Shown in pieces: positions 27,313 through 36,368 of a stretch of 64,000 nt of DNA (position 1 is the first letter of the stretch; every line of letters begins with the position of its first letter). A model generated the notes under the pieces. The model was given only the letters and a program-made list of their open reading frames with translations. It did not search any database and was not told the DNA's origin. The position numbers were made by a program, and so were the translations under genes. The stretch is taken from positions 744,001-808,000 of the forward strand of contig NZ_FRFD01000003.1 in assembly GCF_900143645.1 (NCBI RefSeq), written 5' to 3'. Source of the stretch: Anaerocolumna xylanovorans DSM 12503 (lineage in GTDB: Bacteria > Bacillota > Clostridia > Lachnospirales > Lachnospiraceae).

Positions 27313-28280
27313 CATCTTTATTGGAGGTAAAAAATCTGGAGGTAAGCTTTCGGAATGGAAAGGACGTTTTTACTGGTGTTTCGGATGTTACCTTTCATGT
27401 AAATAAAGGAGAAATTCTTTGTATCGTTGGTGAATCCGGCTCCGGTAAGAGCATAACAACTCTTTCCGTTATGGGACTGCTCGGCAAAAACGGAGCCGTT
27501 GAAAACGGAAGTATCCTGTTTGATGGGGTGGAGCTCTTCGGTAAGTCAGAGAAAGAGCTCGATAATATCAGGGGCAGCAAAATTGCCATGATATTTCAGG
27601 ATGCCCTTACCAGTCTGAATCCGGTCTTTACGATAGGAAACCAGATGTTAGAAGCAATACTTAGCCATTCAAAGCTGTCTAAAAAAGAAGCGGAGGAAAA
27701 AGCGAAATATCTCCTTGGGAAGGTTGGGTTATCGGATACAGAGGCACTGCTTAAAAAGTATCCCCACACCTTATCAGGCGGAATGAGGCAAAGGGTCATG
27801 ATAGCTATGGCCCTTGCCGGTGAACCAAAGCTTTTGATAGCGGATGAACCAACCACTGCTCTGGATGTAACCATACAGGCACAGATAATGGAATTGCTAA
27901 AGGATCTGAATAAGGAGCTTGACATGTCTGTGATTCTGATAACCCATGATATGGGAGTGGTTGCGGAAATGGCAGACAGGGTCCTTGTAATGTATGCCGG
28001 TGAAGTGGTGGAGGAAGCACCTGTTAATGTGCTGTTTCACAGTCCCGGTCATCCCTATACCAAGGCACTGCTTCGCTCCATTCCGGGTGCCGGAAAAGAG
28101 GAAGAGATAAAGCTGGTTCCCATTGAGGGAACAGTTCCGGAGGATTATGACCGTATTGAGGGCTGTCGCTTTTTAAACCGTTGTACGTTTGCGGAAAAAG
28201 ATTGTGCTCTTTTTCAGGATTTCAGGCAGAACGGGGAGGAAGAGCAGTTCATCCGGTGCTGGAAATATGATAAATTATAA
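27309..28280 (+). CDS. Oligopeptide importer ATPase (OppD/DppD-like)
   Basis: 323 residues. Walker A GESGSGKSIT, signature LSGGMRQRVMIAMAL, Walker B LLIADEPTTALD, H-loop LITHDMG, and the C-terminal oligopeptide extension with the cysteine-containing patch CRFLNRCTFAEKDC (four-cysteine cluster site typical of OppD/DppD). It works as a heterodimer with the next ATPase. ATG 27309 overlaps the upstream stop; an in-frame ATG at 27294 would overlap further. Confidence 0.95.
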   Translation: MTSLLEVKNLEVSFRNGKDVFTGVSDVTFHVNKGEILCIVGESGSGKSITTLSVMGLLGKNGAVENGSILFDGVELFGKSEKELDNIRGSKIAMIFQDALTSLNPVFTIGNQMLEAILSHSKLSKKEAEEKAKYLLGKVGLSDTEALLKKYPHTLSGGMRQRVMIAMALAGEPKLLIADEPTTALDVTIQAQIMELLKDLNKELDMSVILITHDMGVVAEMADRVLVMYAGEVVEEAPVNVLFHSPGHPYTKALLRSIPGAGKEEEIKLVPIEGTVPEDYDRIEGCRFLNRCTFAEKDCALFQDFRQNGEEEQFIRCWKYDKL

Positions 28281-28314
28281 TTTTTAACTGGATTTTTTGA
28301 AAAACATGGATTAT

Positions 28315-28343
28315 CTTATTATTAAACGTAAGTTTATAATAAG
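28315..28343 (+). repeat. Hairpin between the two importer ATPase genes
   Basis: CTTATTATTAAAC pairs with GTTTATAATAAG around a GTAA loop, with one bulged T. It could trim or stabilise the operon mRNA; no T-run follows, so it is not a terminator. Confidence 0.45.
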
Positions 28344-28382
28344 GTTTATTTGGTTTGTCAGGCAGACAGGAGGAACATACGA

Positions 28383-29402
28383 ATGGGATCACAGGAACAA
28401 CCCCTCATAAAGGTTACTGGCTTAAAGAAACACTACCCTGTCAGAGGAGGAATCATTCCGCATACAATAGGGGTAGTGAAAGCTGTGGATGGGGTTGACT
28501 TTTCAATATATGAGGGTGAGACTCTCGGATTGGTGGGAGAATCCGGCTGCGGAAAATCCACGGTAGGAAAGCAGCTGGCTGCGCTGGAGAAACCCACGGA
28601 AGGTGAAATCTACTATAAAGAAATAAATATCAGTCAGAAAAGATCTGCCTTGACCGGGAATCTTCGCAGAGAAATTCAAATGGTCTTTCAGGACCCCTAT
28701 TCTTCATTAAATCCGAGAAAAAGCGTAAGAGATATCCTCGCGGCCCCCATGCTGTATCATGGGCTGATATCGAAAGCAGAGCTGGACGGTAAATTGCATA
28801 AGCTTTTAGACATGGTTGGGCTGTCAGCTAATGCCCTGTATAAATATCCTTTGGAATTTTCGGGGGGACAAAGGCAGAGGATTGGAATTGCAAGAGCGTT
28901 GTCCCTTAATCCAAGTCTTATTCTATGCGATGAACCGGTGAGTGCCCTGGATGTATCCATACAGGCACAGGTATTAAACCTGTTAAAAGAGCTGCAGCAG
29001 GAGCTTAAGCTTACCTATCTTTTTATCGGTCACGGTCTGGATGCGGTAAAGTATGTAAGCAACCGTATTGCCGTCATGTATCTTGGAAAGATTGTGGAGA
29101 TAGCGGAGGCAAAGGAGCTTTTTCATAATCCTGTGCACCCTTATACGAAGGCGTTAGTAAGCGCAGCACCGGTACCGGACCCGGAAGCAAGGAACAGGGA
29201 AAGGCTTGTATTAAAAGGTGAAATCCCATCCTTAAACAATATTCCTTCCGGCTGCCGCTTCCATCCAAGGTGCCCTTTTGCCAAAGAGGAGTGCAGTAAT
29301 ATAGAGCCAAAACTTCTTGCCCTGAATGGGAATAGCAGCCACCTTGCAGCCTGTCCTGTTTTAATGGAGAGTGCGAAAGGAGAGGAGGCCAAGGATGTTT
29401 AA
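28383..29402 (+). CDS. Oligopeptide importer ATPase (OppF/DppF-like)
   Basis: 339 residues. Walker A GESGCGKSTVG, signature FSGGQRQRIGIARAL, Walker B LILCDEPVSALD. The H-loop reads FIGHGLD instead of the usual ISHDL but keeps the His. The C-terminal patch CRFHPRCPFAKEEC is typical. AGGAGG lies upstream of ATG 28383; an in-frame GTG/ATG further up is not supported. The last eight bases overlap the first permease gene. Confidence 0.95.
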   Translation: MGSQEQPLIKVTGLKKHYPVRGGIIPHTIGVVKAVDGVDFSIYEGETLGLVGESGCGKSTVGKQLAALEKPTEGEIYYKEINISQKRSALTGNLRREIQMVFQDPYSSLNPRKSVRDILAAPMLYHGLISKAELDGKLHKLLDMVGLSANALYKYPLEFSGGQRQRIGIARALSLNPSLILCDEPVSALDVSIQAQVLNLLKELQQELKLTYLFIGHGLDAVKYVSNRIAVMYLGKIVEIAEAKELFHNPVHPYTKALVSAAPVPDPEARNRERLVLKGEIPSLNNIPSGCRFHPRCPFAKEECSNIEPKLLALNGNSSHLAACPVLMESAKGEEAKDV

Positions 29403-30342
29403 GTATATTATAAAGCGGATTCTTATTGCAATCCCCGTGTTACTTGGGATTACTGTAATTGATTTTTTCTTAATGAGCCTTGCGGGAAATCCCCTGCAGA
29501 TGCTTCAGGGAGCCAGAATATCACAGGAAGCGGTGGAAGTTAAGCGGATTGCCCTAGGGCTTGACCAACCAGTCTATATCCAATATTTTATGTGGTTAAA
29601 GCAATTGATCCATGGAAATCTGGGAGTTTCCATGAAGAACTATCAGCCGGTGGCGGCTATGATAAAGACTTATATCGGCCCCACTCTTTTATTGATGGGA
29701 ACCTCTTTGATTGTAAGCATGATTATTGCCATACCTGCCGGCATTTATAGTGCGGTGAAGCAGTATTCCCCGGGAGACTATACGGTAGTGACCCTTTCCT
29801 TTTTGGGTACCAGTGTACCGGGCTTCTTTCTGGCACTGATACTGATTTATCTCTTTACCATTAAGCTTGGAATACTGCCTTCCAGCGGTATGACCACTCT
29901 GGGAAGCAAAAGCGGTGTATGGGATGTGATAAAGCATATGATTATGCCGGTTATTGTTCTGGCGTCTTCTATGGCGGGGAATAATATCCGTTATATCCGA
30001 AGTTCCATGCTCGAGATTCTGGATAAAGAATATCTAAGGACAGCAAAGGCTAAGGGAATCGGAAGCTTTAAAGTAATTAATAAGCATGGGCTGCGCAATG
30101 CATTGCTGCCGGTGATCACCGTCTTTGGCATGGAAATTCCTATGCTTTTTGGAGGAGCGATTATTATTGAACAGGTTTTTAGCTGGCCTGGGCTTGGGCT
30201 TATGACCATGAGTGCAATTATAAACAGGGATTACCCGGTTATAATGGGAGTGTGCCTTATATCGGCCCTTGTGGTTCTGGCAGCTAATCTCCTTACGGAT
30301 ATTCTCTATGCGGTTGCAGATCCGACAATCCAGTATAAGTAG
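29395..30342 (+). CDS. Oligopeptide importer permease (OppB/DppB-like)
   Basis: 315 residues with six membrane helices and the BPD_transp_1 fold. The N-terminal FKYIIKRILIAIPVLLGIT and the EAA-loop region YLRTAKAKGIGSFKVINKHG are family hallmarks. It forms half of the membrane channel. GGAGG precedes ATG 29395. The stop TAG directly abuts copy 5 of the dispersed element. Confidence 0.95.
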   Translation: MFKYIIKRILIAIPVLLGITVIDFFLMSLAGNPLQMLQGARISQEAVEVKRIALGLDQPVYIQYFMWLKQLIHGNLGVSMKNYQPVAAMIKTYIGPTLLLMGTSLIVSMIIAIPAGIYSAVKQYSPGDYTVVTLSFLGTSVPGFFLALILIYLFTIKLGILPSSGMTTLGSKSGVWDVIKHMIMPVIVLASSMAGNNIRYIRSSMLEILDKEYLRTAKAKGIGSFKVINKHGLRNALLPVITVFGMEIPMLFGGAIIIEQVFSWPGLGLMTMSAIINRDYPVIMGVCLISALVVLAANLLTDILYAVADPTIQYK

Positions 30343-30469
30343 TGTGAAAAATAAAAAGCATTTTTCACTTTCTATATAAGCAGTTCCGTGTAGATTGCAA
30401 GCAATCTACTGGTAAACTTGCAAAATGCATGGGTGTTAGAAAATAAACTCTGTATGAAAGAGGAACAGG
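30343..30469 (+). repeat. Dispersed structured leader element, copy 5 (eroded)
   Basis: P1: GTGAAAAAT (30344-30352) with ATTTTTCAC (30360-30368). P2 is the long form: GCAGTTCCG, inner hairpin GTAGATTGC/GCAATCTAC, then GCAAAATGCATGGGTG; the outer pairing is partly lost. It fills the gap between the two permease genes and provides GAAAGAGG for the second. Confidence 0.78.
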
Positions 30470-31342
30470 ATGAAGAATAAAAAGACAGAAATCAGTGGCA
30501 AAAAGGCGGTTCGCGGAAGAGTTCTAAAACGGTTTTTCAGGCACAGACTTGCGGCAGTGGGATTGGTATTTATTACAATCGCTGTCTTTTGTGCTGTCTT
30601 TGCACCGCTTTTTGCCCCTTTTGATCCGAATAAGGTCGTGGGAGATTTCGGTGCGCCCCCGACAAAGTCTTTTCTTCTTGGAACGGACCAGGTGGGGAGA
30701 GATGTCCTTAGCAGGCTGTTATACGGTATGCGGATATCACTCTTTGTGGGAGTGGCGGCAACGGCTGTATCAACGGTAATAGGAGTAATACTTGGACTTT
30801 TATCCGGATATTTTGGCGGATTTCTGGATATGATTATTATGCGCTTTACCGATATGGTAATGTCCTTTCCCTACATATTGCTGGTGCTTGTGGCGGCTGC
30901 CATTTTTAAACCGGGCCTTAATACGATTATATTGATCCTTGGCTTTGTAGACTGGCCGGGAGTAGCAAGGCTAGTACGGGGAAATGTTCTCTCCATCCGG
31001 GAAAAACCCTATATCCAGGCAGATATAGTAGCAGGAATGCCAAAAAGGTATATACTGTTTTCAGAAATACTTCCCAACACCATAGCACCTATATTGGTGT
31101 ATGCAACTTCTGTAATAGCTATCTCCATGTTGGATGAGGCTGCCCTAAGCTTTTTAGGAATGGGTATCCAGCCGCCGAGGGCAAGTCTTGGCAATATGCT
31201 AAACGGTGCCCAGTCCCTGTCAATTCTGACATCCAAACCATGGCTGTGGCTGCCCCCGGGTATTGTAATAATACTTTTGGTTATCAGCATTAACTTTGTG
31301 GGAGATGCGCTAAGAGATGCATTTGACCCGTCCGGTAAATAA
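30470..31342 (+). CDS. Oligopeptide importer permease (OppC/DppC-like)
   Basis: 290 residues with an N-terminal cytoplasmic stretch, six membrane helices and the typical motifs LLGTDQVGRDVLSRLLYG and ADIVAGMPKRYILFSEILPN (EAA loop). It completes the importer channel with the upstream permease. Translation starts just after repeat copy 5. The peptidase gene follows 23 bases later. Confidence 0.95.
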   Translation: MKNKKTEISGKKAVRGRVLKRFFRHRLAAVGLVFITIAVFCAVFAPLFAPFDPNKVVGDFGAPPTKSFLLGTDQVGRDVLSRLLYGMRISLFVGVAATAVSTVIGVILGLLSGYFGGFLDMIIMRFTDMVMSFPYILLVLVAAAIFKPGLNTIILILGFVDWPGVARLVRGNVLSIREKPYIQADIVAGMPKRYILFSEILPNTIAPILVYATSVIAISMLDEAALSFLGMGIQPPRASLGNMLNGAQSLSILTSKPWLWLPPGIVIILLVISINFVGDALRDAFDPSGK

Positions 31343-31365
31343 CGGTATGCAGGAAAGGAGATAAC

Positions 31366-31989
31366 ATGAAAAATATATTGAGTTATCAGACATCGGAGTA
31401 TGACTGCGGGCCGACTACCCTTTTAAATGCCATGAGGTATCTTTTTGAAAGGGAAGAGATTGTGCCTGACATCTTAAAAGCAGTCTCCTTATACACTCTG
31501 GATGAATACAACAGCGAAGGGGAATCCGGAAAGAGCGGTACCTCCCGAATGGCAATGATGTATCTGTCCAAGTGGTTTAATCAATTTGGTGAAACGAAGC
31601 ATTTTCCCCTCTATACGGAAATGCTTTTGGATGAACAGGTATGGATAAAGCAAAACAGCAGGATTATAGGCTGCCTTCAGCAGGAAGGAGCCGTAATTGT
31701 AAGATGCTGGCTGGAAGGTTACCAGCATTATGTCCTGTTAACCGGCATAGAAGAAGAATATGTCTGCCTTTTTGATCCTTATGATTACGAGAAAACGGTG
31801 GATGGCGTAAATATCATAAAGATTGATAATCAGCCGAAGAAGATGAACCGTAAGGTTAAGAAAGATATTTTTAATGAGAAGAGTACAAGGACCTATGCCT
31901 TTGGCAGTGTAAAAAACAGGGAAGCAATGCTGTTATTTAACAGCAAATCCAGAATGACACCGGAGAAATCAATCGAATACTTCATATAA
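31366..31989 (+). CDS. Cytoplasmic C39-like cysteine peptidase in the peptide-importer operon
   Basis: 207 residues with no signal peptide or membrane helix. The N-terminus QTSEYDCGPTTLLNAMRYL has the C39/papain-like nucleophile Cys14; the matching His121 lies in EGYQHYVLLTG and Asp137 in CLFDPYDY. Stand-alone C39-like domains are usually fused to bacteriocin exporters; here the domain is alone and linked to an importer. AAAGGAG lies before the ATG. It may process imported peptides, or bind them without cleaving (inference). Confidence 0.8.
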   Translation: MKNILSYQTSEYDCGPTTLLNAMRYLFEREEIVPDILKAVSLYTLDEYNSEGESGKSGTSRMAMMYLSKWFNQFGETKHFPLYTEMLLDEQVWIKQNSRIIGCLQQEGAVIVRCWLEGYQHYVLLTGIEEEYVCLFDPYDYEKTVDGVNIIKIDNQPKKMNRKVKKDIFNEKSTRTYAFGSVKNREAMLLFNSKSRMTPEKSIEYFI

Positions 31990-32019
31990 ATTTAAGTATA
32001 ATAAGCAAATTCTGCCTAC

Positions 32020-32048
32020 TTGAAAATACAGACTCTATTTACTATAAT
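32020..32048 (+). promoter_or_regulatory. Promoter of the GH3 gene
   Basis: TTGAAA (32020-32025), 17-base spacer, TATAAT (32043-32048). The transcript would begin just before repeat copy 6, so the whole element would be in the 5' leader. Confidence 0.75.
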
Positions 32049-32068
32049 AGTTGTAGACTAAGACTATA

Positions 32069-32158
32069 GTGTGAATTATTGGAAGACATAATTCACACCC
32101 TGATTTGAGGCAGTAAATCATCTGCGGGCAGATGATTTATGCCATGGGAGCTAGGAGA
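32069..32158 (+). repeat. Dispersed structured leader element, copy 6
   Basis: P1: GTGTGAATTAT (32069-32079) with ATAATTCACAC (32088-32098). P2: TAAATCATCTGC (32114-32125) with GCAGATGATTTA (32128-32139), perfect, preceded by GAGGCAG and followed by TGCCATGGGAGCTAGGAG. The AGGAG of its tail is the ribosome binding site of the GH3 gene, six bases before the ATG. Confidence 0.87.
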
Positions 32159-32163
32159 AGAAT

Positions 32164-34092
32164 ATGGGGAAGATAAAGATAAGTTTGGCAGCCTTCTTGT
32201 GTTTGGTTTTTATTTGCCTGTTGGCAGGCTGTGACAGCGGGCAGTATAAGGAAACGAAAAAACCGGAAGCAAATTCTATTACGGAAATAGGGCCTCCGGC
32301 AACAAGTTCAACAGCAGAACCAACAGCGGTGAATTCTATTGATAAGGGTTATTTAGACACTGCGAAATCCGTAGAAGAGAGAGCCGAAATATTACTGAAC
32401 CAGATGACATTGGAGGAAAAGGCAGGCCAGATGCTTCAGGCCGAAAGAAACACCGTAAAGGAAAGTGAAGTAACCAGGCTTGCCCTTGGTTCGGTTCTTA
32501 GCGGCGGAGGGTCCTATCCCGGGAAAAATACACTGTCTGACTGGAACAGCATGATACATAATCTACAGGAAGCAGCCATGAAGACAAGACTTGAAATACC
32601 GCTTTTATACGGCATAGATGCAGTACACGGGCAAAACCTCTTAAAGGGTGCGGTAGTGTATCCTCATAATATCGGGCTGGGTGCTGCGAATGATAAAGAG
32701 CTGATGTATAAGATGGGAGCCGCTGTTGCAGAAGAAATGAAGCTTACAGGGACTCTCTGGAATTTTGCACCCTGTGTGGCTGTCAGCCAGGATCCAAGAT
32801 GGGGAAGAACCTATGAAAGCTTTTCTTCTGATCCAAAGCTTGTATCAACTCTGTCCTCTGCTTATCTTAGAGGCTTACAGGAGCATGGTGTGGTCGGAAC
32901 AGCAAAGCATTATGTAGCTGATGGAGGTACCGCCTATGGAAGCGGAATTATAGGCGGCATCTTAGACCGGGGCGATACGGATATTTCAGAAAAAGCACTT
33001 CGGAAGACGCATCTGGCTCCCTATAAGGAATTAGTTAAAAGCGGAGTAAAAGTTGTTATGGCTTCCTTTAGCTCCTATAAGGGAACAAGAATGCATGAAA
33101 ATAAATATCTGCTTACGGATGTTTTAAAGGGGGAACTGGGCTTTAAAGGCTTTGTTGTATCCGACTGGGAAGCAGTAAAGGATTTAGAGGGGGATTCCTT
33201 TGAGGCAAATGTAGCTTTTGCAATCAATGCAGGAGTGGATATGCTCATGGAGCCTTTTAATTATGAAAAAGCTGTTGATGACATTATAGCGAATGTGAAT
33301 AAGGGAACTATATCAATAGCAAGAATTGATGATGCGGTTAAAAGAATATTAGAGGTCAAGATGGAAATGGGATTGTTTGAAGACCCTTATATGGAAAAGC
33401 TGAATCATGAAGTAACAGATCTTGGAAGCGATGAATACAGAGGCCTGGCAAAGCAATTGGTCGAGAAATCCCTTGTCCTTTTAAAGAATGATAATAATAC
33501 ACTTCCTCTGAAAAAGGGCTCTACAATTCTCGTTACAGGCCCGGCAGCAGATGATATGGGAGTACAGTGCGGCGGCTGGATGACCACCTGGCAGGGCTTT
33601 TCTGATAAAGACGGAAAACGGGCAGCAGAAGGAACCACAATATTAGAGGGATTAGAAGAATATGCCGGACAATATGGTCTAAATATTATTACGGATAAGA
33701 ATAAGGCAAGCGAAGCAGATGCTGTAATTCTTGCAGTTGGAGAGATGCCCTATGCAGAATATGAAGGAGATACAAGGGATTTATCCATTACCGGAGAAAA
33801 GGGACTGGCAGAAAACAAAGAAGCGATAGAATTTGCTAAGAGCCTTCAAAAGCCTACGGTAGCACTTGTTGTTGCCGGAAGGAATGTACTGATATCTGAC
33901 TATATGAAAGACTGGGACAGTATTGTTATGTGTTATCTTCCGGGAACAGAAGGAGATGGAATAGCTTCCGTTTTAACAGGGGAAACACCCTTTACCGGAA
34001 AGCTGCCGATGCCTTATTATAAGAGCACAAAAGGCATTAAAACTAAGAAGGCTGATTATCTTTATCCTTTAGGCTATGGATTAACTTATTAG
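32164..34092 (+). CDS. GH3 exo-beta-glucanase/beta-glucosidase lipoprotein
   Basis: 642 residues. Signal peptide with lipobox LAGC (Cys23), a Pro/Ser/Thr linker, GH3 N-terminal barrel with the substrate loop GTAKHYVADGGTAYG and nucleophile Asp in FVVSDWEAV, then the GH3 C-terminal domain. The layout and the KHYVADGGT stretch resemble barley-type exo-1,3/1,4-beta-glucanases. It would release glucose from beta-glucans at the cell surface. It lacks the fibronectin III-like tail of many bacterial GH3 enzymes. Expression is from the promoter at 32020 through repeat copy 6. Confidence 0.93.
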   Translation: MGKIKISLAAFLCLVFICLLAGCDSGQYKETKKPEANSITEIGPPATSSTAEPTAVNSIDKGYLDTAKSVEERAEILLNQMTLEEKAGQMLQAERNTVKESEVTRLALGSVLSGGGSYPGKNTLSDWNSMIHNLQEAAMKTRLEIPLLYGIDAVHGQNLLKGAVVYPHNIGLGAANDKELMYKMGAAVAEEMKLTGTLWNFAPCVAVSQDPRWGRTYESFSSDPKLVSTLSSAYLRGLQEHGVVGTAKHYVADGGTAYGSGIIGGILDRGDTDISEKALRKTHLAPYKELVKSGVKVVMASFSSYKGTRMHENKYLLTDVLKGELGFKGFVVSDWEAVKDLEGDSFEANVAFAINAGVDMLMEPFNYEKAVDDIIANVNKGTISIARIDDAVKRILEVKMEMGLFEDPYMEKLNHEVTDLGSDEYRGLAKQLVEKSLVLLKNDNNTLPLKKGSTILVTGPAADDMGVQCGGWMTTWQGFSDKDGKRAAEGTTILEGLEEYAGQYGLNIITDKNKASEADAVILAVGEMPYAEYEGDTRDLSITGEKGLAENKEAIEFAKSLQKPTVALVVAGRNVLISDYMKDWDSIVMCYLPGTEGDGIASVLTGETPFTGKLPMPYYKSTKGIKTKKADYLYPLGYGLTY

Positions 34093-34171
34093 AATCTTTC
34101 TGCTAACTTAAAAAACACTTGATATTTACAAAAATGTATGTTACTATTACGTTAGTAAATTAATCATCCCC

Positions 34172-34219
34172 AGAGCCGATTCTTAAACCTATGTGTTTAG
34201 GGTTAATCGGCTCTTTTTG
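34172..34219 (+). terminator. Strong terminator after the GH3 gene
   Basis: AGAGCCGATT (34172-34181) pairs with AATCGGCTCT (34205-34214), followed by TTTT. The loop contains a nested pairing around CCTA/TAGG. Confidence 0.88.
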
Positions 34220-34248
34220 TGTTGTTCGATTAAGCTGGAGTGGTAAAT

Positions 34249-34376
34249 ATAGCAGTGTGCATATGAAAAAGGATACTCGCAATCCGCTTCGCTGCTATTT
34301 CAGTGGAAAAAAACTCCCGCTGAAATAAGGAAGACTTCCCCCGCTTCGCTTAAAGACGGGGGGGAAGTCTTCCTTG
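34249..34376. repeat. Three consecutive hairpins between convergent genes
   Basis: ATAGCAG/CTGCTAT (34249-34298), TATTTCAG/CTGAAATA (34296-34327) and a 16-bp perfect stem AAGGAAGACTTCCCCC/GGGGGAAGTCTTCCTT (34327-34375). The last stem ends seven bases from the stop codon of the minus-strand chemoreceptor and probably terminates it. The arrangement is more elaborate than a simple terminator. Confidence 0.65.
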
Positions 34377-34381
34377 GGAGG

Positions 34382-36163
34382 TTAAACTATAAAGTGGCTG
34401 ATTTCTTCCTTAAGAGATAAACAGCTTGTATCTGCGGTAGATATCAGATTCACAACATCATTTGATTTCACATTTACATCGCTTACTTTTACGGCAATAT
34501 CGCTGGTTCCGGAAGCACCTTCGGAGGCAGCTAAAGAGACCTGGTTTACAGCTAATAATACACTCTGGATAGAAGCTAAAAGTTCTTCGGAGGTAGCGCT
34601 GAAATCAGTTATCAGGTTGTCTACATAAACGGAATCCTGATTATAATCCTGGGCAATCAATAAAAAGCTGTCCATACTGCCGTTTATGTCATTGGTTACG
34701 AAATCTAAGAGATTGTTTGCACTGGAAGCCAGATCATTAACAGCTTCGGTTACTTTAGAAGTCACACCCTGTATTTGCTCAACCATTGATTTGGACTGCT
34801 CTGCCAGATTTCTGATTTCATCGGCTACAACGGAAAAGCCTTTTCCGGCTTCACCTGCTCTTGCGGCTTCTATGGCAGCATTTAATGCCAGCAGATTGGT
34901 CTGGGAGGTTATGTTCATTATGGAATGAGATAATACATCAATCTGCTCCACGATTTTGGCCTGTTCAACAGCAGTTTTTAAATGTGTGCTGATTTCATTT
35001 GAAATCTGCTGGATCCTTAACTGAGAGGACTGGGCAGTTTCTTTTGTTCCGGCGGCCCGTTTGCTGATTTCAATTACTTTCAGACTGCCGTCCTGTGATT
35101 TTTCTGCGATACTTCTGACAGCAGTTTCGATTTCCAGAGCAGTTGAATTAAGCTCTTCGGAAGATGCGGCAGTTTCTTCCATACCTGCTGCTAATTCCTC
35201 TGTTGTGGCAGAAACCTCAAGTAAGTTATTGTTTAATGCCTTCATATTCTCATTGGCTACCGCTACGGCAGAAATTATGGAGTCAGCTTCTGCTTTTGTA
35301 TTACCTATAAGAGCTCCTACAGAATTTTTCATAAATTCCATATCTGCTGCCAGTAGTCCGAAGTCATCTTTGCTGTCACGTAACCTTTCAGGCAGAGAAA
35401 TGCTAAAATCACCTTTGGAAAGCTGCCCCAGGTAATTGCTGACGGATTTAAAGCTTCGGTTAATTCGTTCGATAATGTATATACAACAAAGAACAGAGAA
35501 AAGAACTGTTATAATAATAATGATGCCATCATGGAACATTGTTGAAATTACCTTTTTTTCCTGTTCTGTGGAAGTGGTCTTAATTATTTCATCGATATAA
35601 TCGGTGTAATTACCACTTCCGATTACCCAGGAAAAGGGTTCGAAGGCCTGACTGTAGCTGCGTTTTGGTTTTGCCTCGGTCTCACCGGCCTTAGGGAACC
35701 AATAGTCGGCATATCCTCCGCCTTTTTTGCCGGCTTCAATAATCGCTTTCATATATGCGAAGCCGTTTACATCCACCTTATCAATACGGTTGGTTCCTTC
35801 TGTTTCATTTCCAAGGAGAACAATATTAGTGCCGTCATAGGTATCAGCCCAGAAATAACCGTTATCCCCATAGGACATACTCCTTAATGTATCAGCACCT
35901 ATTTTTTTAGCTTCATCCAAGGTATAATCACCGCTCTGGTATTTGGCATATACTCCATTTAACATGGAAATTGCGGTCTGTACCTGCTCTTTTATATTAG
36001 TATCATAATCAGAACGGATACTGGTCTCCAGAGCTTTAAGGTTAGTATTTAGAATGGAGTACTGGTTATTAAGTGATATAACCCCTAATAAAATTATGGC
36101 TGCAACCAAAATAGCAGAAAATAAAGTGATTTGTGTACGTACCTTTAGATTTTTGAACTTCAT
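34382..36163 (-). CDS. Methyl-accepting chemotaxis protein with single Cache sensor
   Basis: 593 residues. TM1 is at about 8-30, a single Cache (sCache_2-like) domain with GYFWADTYDGTNIVLLG and SWVIGSGNYTDYID covers about 35-190, TM2 is at about 200-222, then HAMP and a signalling domain with tip TSQTNLLALNAAIEAARAGE. It feeds the chemotaxis kinase. ATG 36163 has GGGAGGG upstream; five more in-frame codons exist upstream without a site. sCache_2 receptors often sense small organic acids; the ligand here is unknown. Confidence 0.93.
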   Translation of the reverse strand: MKFKNLKVRTQITLFSAILVAAIILLGVISLNNQYSILNTNLKALETSIRSDYDTNIKEQVQTAISMLNGVYAKYQSGDYTLDEAKKIGADTLRSMSYGDNGYFWADTYDGTNIVLLGNETEGTNRIDKVDVNGFAYMKAIIEAGKKGGGYADYWFPKAGETEAKPKRSYSQAFEPFSWVIGSGNYTDYIDEIIKTTSTEQEKKVISTMFHDGIIIIITVLFSVLCCIYIIERINRSFKSVSNYLGQLSKGDFSISLPERLRDSKDDFGLLAADMEFMKNSVGALIGNTKAEADSIISAVAVANENMKALNNNLLEVSATTEELAAGMEETAASSEELNSTALEIETAVRSIAEKSQDGSLKVIEISKRAAGTKETAQSSQLRIQQISNEISTHLKTAVEQAKIVEQIDVLSHSIMNITSQTNLLALNAAIEAARAGEAGKGFSVVADEIRNLAEQSKSMVEQIQGVTSKVTEAVNDLASSANNLLDFVTNDINGSMDSFLLIAQDYNQDSVYVDNLITDFSATSEELLASIQSVLLAVNQVSLAASEGASGTSDIAVKVSDVNVKSNDVVNLISTADTSCLSLKEEISHFIV

Positions 36164-36368
36164 ATATAACCCTCCCAATTAGTAAATTATAGAAAATCCT
36201 ATAAAGATATTCTACATTATTTTTCATAATATTACAATATAGTAAAAAATATGACAAATGGATGTTTGGTCTGGACCTGTTAAAAAAATGAAAACTGGAG
36301 GTTGATTGCATGCCAGATATGATTTAAGATAATCATAATAAAAATTAATATGACGGAGGCAAATAAGA

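Noticed and set aside
28315..28343. Terminator inside the peptide-importer operon
   Set aside because: The hairpin is AT-rich, has a bulge and no T-run, and the downstream genes need the same transcript.
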